Assembly (NCBI GenBank): GCA_017446355.1 | Contig: JAFSQZ010000166.1 | Location: forward strand, 1 to 19,008 | From: Neisseriaceae bacterium | GTDB taxonomy: Bacteria; Pseudomonadota; Gammaproteobacteria; Burkholderiales; Neisseriaceae | Reading direction: 5' to 3' | Length of the DNA stretch: 19,008 nucleotides | Part shown: positions 6,042 to 10,631 of the stretch, one piece after another | How positions within the stretch are numbered: position 1 is the first letter of the stretch | How the letters are laid out: each line of letters begins with the position of its first letter | Made by a program: the position numbers and the translations under genes | Notes under the pieces: generated by a model | Told to the model about the DNA's origin: nothing | Databases searched by the model: none | What the model saw: only the letters and a program-made list of their open reading frames with translations

Positions 6042-6920
6042 ATGTCTGCGCTATTTCAAAGTGTTGCTAATATTAACGTTGCAGGTAATATTAACAAAGA
6101 AATCTGTGGTGAAAAAATTCTTGATTTCGTAAAAACCATTCCCAATCACTTGGGAAAAGCCGAGTTAATCGCCACTTCCATTGAAAATGAACTGGGATTT
6201 CCTGAAAGTTACTCGTTTGTTTATCCTAATTTAGAAAGCCTAGAAAGCTCTCAAATCACCTGCGCCAGTGAAAACCCAGAACAAGGACCAGACGAAGGAA
6301 ATATGGAAGTCGTTTCCACATTTCCTAGGTTAAATAAAACAGGTCTAATCTATCAAGGAAAAATACAAAAAATATACGTCCAAAAAGATACAATGGAAGC
6401 CATTATTGAGTTGTCATACAACGAACACCAACTGTATTTTTTTGATTTAGATTTTGTAAAAAACTGGCATCACTACGATTCAAACCATTCCGTTCAAGCC
6501 GTGATTTACGGCATCGCCCACAACGCCACATTAAGCGATAGTCATCTAACCAAAACCATCACAATCAATGAAAATATGGCAGCCGCTCTTAACAAAAAAG
6601 TAGGCGAAACAATAGAAGTTGTTGTTGGAGAAGTTCGCTATTGTTTGCCTCGTGCAGACATTAAAGAAGACGGTTACATCGTTCACGAATTTCGTGGCAA
6701 AATCCATTCCGTGCGCGAAGTTACACTACCACAAACAAAATCAGAAGGCTGGATATGCGCCGTTGATTGCTTATGGACAGGCAGCGCAAATGGCGAGCCA
6801 AGCAAAAAAGATATAGTGGAAGTCTATCTTGCCAAACATTCATGGCAAGAAAACAAAACACCCAAAGTTGATGATTATTTATCAGGTTTTATTTTATTAT
6901 GTGGTTTCATCAACAACTAA
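6042..6920 (+). CDS. Hypothetical soluble protein with two similar beta-rich segments
   Basis: A 292-residue protein that I do not recognise. There is no signal peptide and no membrane helix, so it is probably cytoplasmic. A clear ribosome binding site (GAGGT at 6031-6035) lies 6 bases before the ATG. The N-terminal third (1 to about 95) is mixed and acidic. Two segments then resemble each other in pattern. The first starts LIYQGKIQKIYV (about 102-160) and the second YIVHEFRGKIHSVREV (about 212-290); each has a GKI turn followed by alternating hydrophobic strands, suggesting a duplicated small beta domain such as an OB-like fold. The second ends in a hydrophobic strand with GFILLCGFI. Spacing and the terminator immediately after it make it a single-gene unit. 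The start and its reality are well supported; the function is unknown and the duplication is an inference from pattern only. Confidence 0.75.
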   Translation: MSALFQSVANINVAGNINKEICGEKILDFVKTIPNHLGKAELIATSIENELGFPESYSFVYPNLESLESSQITCASENPEQGPDEGNMEVVSTFPRLNKTGLIYQGKIQKIYVQKDTMEAIIELSYNEHQLYFFDLDFVKNWHHYDSNHSVQAVIYGIAHNATLSDSHLTKTITINENMAAALNKKVGETIEVVVGEVRYCLPRADIKEDGYIVHEFRGKIHSVREVTLPQTKSEGWICAVDCLWTGSANGEPSKKDIVEVYLAKHSWQENKTPKVDDYLSGFILLCGFINN

Positions 6921-6935
6921 ACACTTTAACAAACA

Positions 6936-6967
6936 GGAGAGCATCTATTGCTCTCCCTTTTATTTTA
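6936..6967 (+). terminator. Rho-independent terminator after the hypothetical gene
   Basis: A perfect 7-bp stem GGAGAGC/GCTCTCC (6936-6942 with 6950-6956) with a 7-base loop, then CTTTTATTTTATTT. It isolates the 6042 gene from tuf. Confidence 0.88.
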
Positions 6968-6980
6968 TTTCATTCACATA

Positions 6981-6995
6981 TTCAGGCAGCCTGAA
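6981..6995. repeat. DNA uptake sequence
   Basis: TTCAGGCAGCCTGAA between the terminator and the tuf promoter. Confidence 0.95.
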
Positions 6996-7008
6996 ACTTA
7001 TTTACCAC

Positions 7009-7037
7009 TTGATTTAATTAAAAAAATCACCTACAAT
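7009..7037 (+). promoter_or_regulatory. Sigma-70 promoter of tuf-rpsJ
   Basis: TTGATT (7009-7014), exactly 17 bases, TACAAT (7032-7037). Transcription would start near 7044, giving a leader of roughly 95 bases. An AT-rich stretch lies just upstream of and within the spacer. It is the best candidate for driving tuf, since a terminator precedes it. Confidence 0.65.
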
Positions 7038-7053
7038 TCAATCCTTAACCATT

Positions 7054-7110
7054 GGAGAGCGCAAGTCGCCTCCTATTTTTTGTGTAAGGTTTCACCTTAC
7101 TCGTTCTTTT
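7054..7110 (+). promoter_or_regulatory. tuf leader with two tandem hairpins and T-runs (possible attenuator)
   Basis: Hairpin 1: GGAG/CTCC plus GCG/CGC with one bulged A and a CAAGT loop (7054-7073), followed by TATTTTTT. Hairpin 2: a perfect 7-bp stem GTAAGGT/ACCTTAC with a TTC loop (7084-7100), followed by TCGTTCTTTT. Both lie between the promoter and the start codon, in the arrangement of intrinsic terminators. I do not recognise a known leader family. Confidence 0.5.
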
Positions 7111-7140
7111 AATTGTTCTTTTTATTAAGGAATTTAACTC

Positions 7141-8325
7141 ATGGCAAAAGAAAAATTTGAACGTAGCAAACCGCACGTAAACGTTGGCACCATTGGTCAC
7201 GTTGACCATGGTAAAACCACATTAACAGCAGCTTTAACCACCATCTTGGCTGAAAAATTTGGCGGTTTAGCAAAAGGTTACGACCAAATTGATAACGCAC
7301 CAGAAGAAAAAGCACGCGGTATCACCATCAACACTTCTCACGTAGAATACGAAACCGAAACTCGCCACTACGCACACGTAGACTGTCCAGGACACGCCGA
7401 CTATGTAAAAAATATGATTACTGGTGCAGCACAAATGGACGGCGCAATCTTGGTATGTTCAGCAGCTGACGGTCCTATGCCACAAACTCGCGAACACATC
7501 TTATTGGCTCGCCAAGTAGGCGTACCATACATCATCGTATTTATGAACAAATGCGATATGGTTGACGATGCAGAATTATTAGAATTGGTTGAAATGGAAA
7601 TTCGCGACTTACTATCAAGCTACGACTTCCCAGGCGATGACTGCCCAATCGTTCAAGGTTCAGCATTAAAAGCTTTGGAAGGCGATGCTGCATACAAAGA
7701 AAAAATCTTTGAATTGGCAGCCGCATTAGATAGCTACATTCCAACTCCAGAACGTGCAGTAGACAAACCATTCTTATTGCCTATTGAAGACGTATTCTCA
7801 ATCTCTGGTCGTGGTACAGTAGTAACTGGTCGTGTAGAACGCGGTGTGATTCACGTAGGCGACGAAATTGAAATCGTAGGTTTACGCGAAACCCAAAAAA
7901 CCACTTGTACTGGTGTAGAAATGTTCCGCAAACTGTTGGACGAAGGTCAAGCAGGCGACAACGTAGGTGTATTGTTGCGCGGTACCAAACGTGAAGAAGT
8001 GGAACGTGGTCAAGTATTGGCAAAACCAGGCACCATCACACCACACACCAAATTCAAAGCAGAAGTATACGTATTGAGCAAAGAAGAAGGCGGTCGTCAT
8101 ACACCATTCTTCGCTAACTACCGTCCACAATTCTACTTCCGTACTACTGACGTAACTGGCGCAGTAACATTAGAAGAAGGCGTGGAAATGGTAATGCCAG
8201 GTGAAAACGTAACCATCAGTGTTGAATTGATTGCACCAATCGCAATGGAAGAAGGTTTACGTTTCGCCATTCGTGAAGGCGGTCGCACTGTCGGTGCTGG
8301 CGTTGTTGCAGCAGTTATCGCTTAA
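7141..8325 (+). CDS. tuf: Translation elongation factor Tu
   Basis: EF-Tu, 394 residues, the GTPase that brings aminoacyl-tRNA to the ribosome. G1 GHVDHGKT (19-26), the switch I region ARGITI, G3 DCPGH (from residue 81) and G4 NKCD (from residue 136) are all present, followed by beta-barrel domains 2 and 3 ending GAGVVAAVIA. The ribosome binding site AAGGA sits before the ATG. Codon choice looks more biased than in neighbouring genes, as expected for a highly expressed protein. The gene has its own promoter and leader, and fusA does not precede it. Neisserial relatives often carry two tuf copies, one in the fusA-tuf-rpsJ cluster; only one is in this window. rpsJ follows after 15 bases and is surely cotranscribed. 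Confidence 0.99.
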   Translation: MAKEKFERSKPHVNVGTIGHVDHGKTTLTAALTTILAEKFGGLAKGYDQIDNAPEEKARGITINTSHVEYETETRHYAHVDCPGHADYVKNMITGAAQMDGAILVCSAADGPMPQTREHILLARQVGVPYIIVFMNKCDMVDDAELLELVEMEIRDLLSSYDFPGDDCPIVQGSALKALEGDAAYKEKIFELAAALDSYIPTPERAVDKPFLLPIEDVFSISGRGTVVTGRVERGVIHVGDEIEIVGLRETQKTTCTGVEMFRKLLDEGQAGDNVGVLLRGTKREEVERGQVLAKPGTITPHTKFKAEVYVLSKEEGGRHTPFFANYRPQFYFRTTDVTGAVTLEEGVEMVMPGENVTISVELIAPIAMEEGLRFAIREGGRTVGAGVVAAVIA

Positions 8326-8340
8326 TAAAGGATATTGATA

Positions 8341-8652
8341 ATGGCAAACCAAAAAATCCGTATCCGTTTAAAAGCTTATGATTACAGCTTAATTGACCGT
8401 TCTGCACAAGAAATCGTTGAAACAGCAAAACGCACAGGTGCTGTGGTAAAAGGTCCTATTCCTTTGCCAACCAAAGTTGAACGTTTCAACATTTTGCGCT
8501 CTCCACACATAAACAAAACTTCACGTGAACAATTGGAAATCCGCACACACTTGCGCTTGATGGACATTGTAGACTGGACAGACAAAACCACTGATGCTTT
8601 AATGAAACTTGACTTGCCTGCTGGCGTTGATGTGGAAATTAAAGTTCAATAA
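8341..8652 (+). CDS. rpsJ: 30S ribosomal protein S10 (NusE)
   Basis: Ribosomal protein S10, 103 residues, a 30S head protein that also acts with NusB in transcription antitermination. The start is the ATG at 8341 (MANQKIRIRLKAYDYSLID), which gives the usual length and has AAAGGA upstream. A TTG start two codons earlier is possible but unnecessary. Conserved blocks KTGAVVKGPIPLPT (here RTGAVVKGPIPLPT) and SPHINKTSREQLEIRTHLR are visible. It is 15 bases after tuf. In most bacteria rpsJ is the first gene of the S10 operon and is followed by rplC; here a terminator follows and the next gene is an unrelated membrane protein. Confidence 0.98.
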   Translation: MANQKIRIRLKAYDYSLIDRSAQEIVETAKRTGAVVKGPIPLPTKVERFNILRSPHINKTSREQLEIRTHLRLMDIVDWTDKTTDALMKLDLPAGVDVEIKVQ

Positions 8653-8670
8653 TCAGTAGCATTCTGATGA

Positions 8671-8708
8671 TAAAACCCTTGAATCTATGATTTAAGGGTT
8701 TTATTTTC
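8671..8708 (+). terminator. Rho-independent terminator after rpsJ
   Basis: A perfect 10-bp stem TAAAACCCTT/AAGGGTTTTA (8671-8680 with 8694-8703) with a 13-base loop, then TTTTC. It ends the tuf-rpsJ unit. Confidence 0.82.
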
Positions 8709-8714
8709 AGGCTA

Positions 8715-8809
8715 AAACCTTTGCAAAACCCTACTTTGTACTATTCGTCATTTTGAGCGTTAGCGAAAAATCCTTATAAAACAAAGAATGACAAGTTTTG
8801 CAAAGGTTT
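8715..8809. mobile_element. MITE-like element with perfect 15-bp terminal inverted repeats
   Basis: AAACCTTTGCAAAAC (8715-8729) and its exact reverse complement GTTTTGCAAAGGTTT (8795-8809) bound 95 bases without a gene. Inside is a GTCATTTTGAGCG...GCGAAAAATCC stretch, like dispersed repeats of many bacteria, plus GAATGAC facing GTCATT. The ends recall those of IS5-family elements in Neisseria, by memory only. Its right end overlaps an uptake sequence by two bases. Confidence 0.7.
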
Positions 8810-8822
8810 CAGGCTGCCTGAA
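8808..8822. repeat. DNA uptake sequence (T centre) abutting the MITE-like element
   Basis: TTCAGGCTGCCTGAA, the second of two perfect copies with T at the centre. It starts within the right inverted end of the element at 8715-8809 and ends 14 bases before the next gene. Confidence 0.93.
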
Positions 8823-8836
8823 AAAAGGATAACATA

Positions 8837-9307
8837 ATGAAACAGTTTCAAGATTATAAAAAATATCGCAAATTACAGATATATTATAATGGTGTGTTGT
8901 CTATTATTTTATTTTGGATAGGCAATATTACAATTAGTGCATTATTGGGTAATACCTTTTTTATTGTAGCCATTTCTTGGGCGATTATTGGTTTGATATC
9001 TTTATTTCCTGTGTTTATTATTCCATCTTTATTGATGGGAAAATGGATTGTTTATCGTGTTGAAAAAAATAAATTATGTCGTTCTAACCAAAAAGATATT
9101 TTGCAATCATTGTGGATAACTTTTTATTCCTATTTTATTGTATGTTTTATTTTATCGTTTTTAAAAAATGATTTTAAATTAGACAATTTAGATTTGTTGA
9201 TTATTATTCCTTTTCCTTTATGTGCTTGTTTTATTTCTCTAATTTTTGCCTATTTTCTACCCACAGAAATTTTTAATACAAATAAAAACATTTCAGGCAG
9301 CCTGTAA
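8837..9307 (+). CDS. Hypothetical AT-rich four-helix membrane protein
   Basis: A 156-residue protein that I do not recognise. Strong hydrophobic segments at about 17-37, 40-66, 92-109 and 119-141 suggest four membrane helices, with a basic N-terminus (KKYRK) and a basic loop after helix 2 (VYRVEKNKLCRSNQK). AAAAAAGGATAACATAATG gives a good ribosome binding site and start. The gene is visibly more AT-rich than its neighbours, with many TTT/TTA/ATT codons. That suggests recent transfer, although membrane proteins also push composition this way. It sits between a MITE-like element and a degenerate uptake sequence that forms its last codons (ISGSL) and TAA stop. It occupies the place where rplC would normally follow rpsJ. 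Function is unknown. Confidence 0.65.
   Translation: MKQFQDYKKYRKLQIYYNGVLSIILFWIGNITISALLGNTFFIVAISWAIIGLISLFPVFIIPSLLMGKWIVYRVEKNKLCRSNQKDILQSLWITFYSYFIVCFILSFLKNDFKLDNLDLLIIIPFPLCACFISLIFAYFLPTEIFNTNKNISGSL
9292..9306. repeat. Degenerate DNA uptake sequence forming a stop codon
   Basis: TTCAGGCAGCCTGTA. The last bases differ from the perfect 15-mer; the change yields CTG TAA, which ends the preceding gene. Confidence 0.75.
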
Positions 9308-9636
9308 AGAATAAAATAACAAGCTGAAATAGATTAGCCAAAAAATTGCTAACTCACACTATTTCACAAAATTTTAAGTTACTGTTTTGGTATACCATAA
9401 TTAAGTCTAAACGCACATTCTTTCAGAAAAAGTGGAGAAAATTTGCAGCCAATGCTTATACTTTCCCAACACTTTTAATAGCAAACAAGCGTTTTACAAG
9501 GATTTCAAAAGTATCAACAATACAATAATGTTCTATATTTCTTTATTTACTGTCTTATTTTTACGCAGAAAAAATTGCTTTTATCTGCACGCTTTTTATA
9601 ATGAAAGCTTTTGCTATTTCTGTTGACGAGAATACC
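9308..9636. other. Gene-free stretch of 329 bases before the export operon
   Basis: Short overlapping frames here (near 9346-9528 and 9432-9626) have no ribosome binding site or recognisable protein features. A nested inverted repeat lies at 9326-9365 (GAAATAG/CTATTTC outside, TTAGC/GCTAA inside) just after the membrane gene, without a T-run. The export-operon promoter lies at its right end. Nothing else is evident. Confidence 0.65.
9575..9602 (+). promoter_or_regulatory. Sigma-70 promoter of the HlyD-RbbA-YhhJ operon
   Basis: TTGCTT (9575-9580), 16 bases, and a consensus TATAAT (9597-9602). Transcription would start near 9609, about 28 bases before the adaptor start at 9637. The ATG at 9601 overlaps the -10 box and so cannot be the start for this promoter. 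Confidence 0.7.
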
Positions 9637-10608
9637 ATGAAAAAAGCAGTTGTTTTATTACTGATTGCTGGATTGGCTTTGGCTGGTTTTTGGTTTTGGC
9701 AACAACGCCATACGCATCAACTACCTGAAAACCTTGCACAATCTAATGGTCGCTTGGAATTAGAGCGCATAGATATTGCCAGTCTTTATGCTGGGCGAGT
9801 AACGGAAGTTTTGGCTGATGAAGGTGATTTGGTAAAAGAAGGTGATGTGTTGGTGGTATTGGATTCTGCCATCAATGATTCGCGTCTTGCCGAAGCACAA
9901 GCAGGTCAAACACAAGCGCAAGAAGCCACAGCACGTGCGAATGCGCAAATCACGGCGCAACAACAAGAATTAAAAGTGGCACAAATGGAATTGGACAACG
10001 CAACACGTTTACGCAAGGAAAATTTAGTATCCGATGCGGAAGTAGCGCGTCGTCGTGCGCAACGTGATGCGGCACAAGCGGCGGTGAATGCTTCTCGCGC
10101 CGCCAAAAATGAAGCAAAAGCAGCGATTGCGCGCGCCAATGCTTTGGCGAATGCGGCACAATCTACGCGTGATGATATGAAAATTGTTAGTCCAAAAGAT
10201 GGGCGTGTGGCTTATCGTTTTACGCAAATTGGGAGTGTGATTGGTTCAGGCAGCCGTGTGATGAGTTTACTGGACCCAAGCGATGTCAGTATGAATATTT
10301 TTTTGCCAACCGAACAAGTAAGTCGTGTGCAAGTGGGCGATGAAGCGCGGATTGTGCTTGATGGTTTGGACGCGGTTTTGCCTGCGAAAGTGGTTTTTGT
10401 TTCTGGTGAAGCACAATTTACCCCCAAAGCGGTTGAAACCCAAACCGAGCGTGCAAAATTGATGTTTAAAGTGAAATTGCGCATTCCACCTGAAACGGCT
10501 TTGCAATTGAATGGTTTACTCAAAGGTGGTATGGCGGGCAATGGTTTTGTGCGTTTAAATTCAAAAGAAAATTGGTCAGAAGATTTACAAATACGTTTAC
10601 CCAAATAA
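9637..10608 (+). CDS. HlyD-family periplasmic adaptor of an ABC exporter (YhiI type)
   Basis: A 323-residue membrane-fusion protein that bridges an inner-membrane ABC exporter and an outer-membrane channel. It has a single N-terminal anchor (about 4-21) and a first barrel-sandwich half (36-76: SNGRLELERIDIASLYAGR, then EGDLVKEGDVLVVLD). A long Ala/Gln/Arg-rich coiled-coil hairpin follows (about 80-175). The second half (MKIVSPKDGRVAYR to MSLLD, 181-212) leads into a beta-barrel region with FLPTEQVSRVQVGDEARIVLDG. The start at 9637 is preceded by GACGAG at 6 bases; an in-frame ATG at 9601 overlaps the promoter and is rejected. Order and sequence match E. coli yhiI-rbbA-yhhJ better than ybhG-ybhF. 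A half uptake sequence at 10245 encodes SGSR. The RbbA gene starts 23 bases downstream. Confidence 0.9.
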   Translation: MKKAVVLLLIAGLALAGFWFWQQRHTHQLPENLAQSNGRLELERIDIASLYAGRVTEVLADEGDLVKEGDVLVVLDSAINDSRLAEAQAGQTQAQEATARANAQITAQQQELKVAQMELDNATRLRKENLVSDAEVARRRAQRDAAQAAVNASRAAKNEAKAAIARANALANAAQSTRDDMKIVSPKDGRVAYRFTQIGSVIGSGSRVMSLLDPSDVSMNIFLPTEQVSRVQVGDEARIVLDGLDAVLPAKVVFVSGEAQFTPKAVETQTERAKLMFKVKLRIPPETALQLNGLLKGGMAGNGFVRLNSKENWSEDLQIRLPK

Positions 10609-10611
10609 TTA

Positions 10612-10626
10612 TTCAGGCAGCCTGAA
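10612..10626. repeat. DNA uptake sequence filling the adaptor-RbbA gap
   Basis: TTCAGGCAGCCTGAA takes up 15 of the 23 bases between the two genes, including the place of a ribosome binding site, so RbbA translation may depend on coupling. Confidence 0.95.
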
Positions 10627-10631
10627 CACTT

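Noticed and set aside
8715..8809. The inverted-repeat element as a terminator of rpsJ
   Set aside because: A separate strong terminator precedes it at 8671-8708; the 15-bp arms are 65 bases apart and share sequence with other elements, so a MITE-like origin fits better.
9346..9626. Two short plus-strand frames upstream of the adaptor gene
   Set aside because: They have no ribosome binding site or recognisable composition, and one runs through the promoter.
9601..9636. Upstream ATG that would lengthen the HlyD-type adaptor by 12 residues
   Set aside because: This ATG overlaps the consensus TATAAT of the promoter and lacks a ribosome binding site; the ATG at 9637 precedes a normal membrane anchor.
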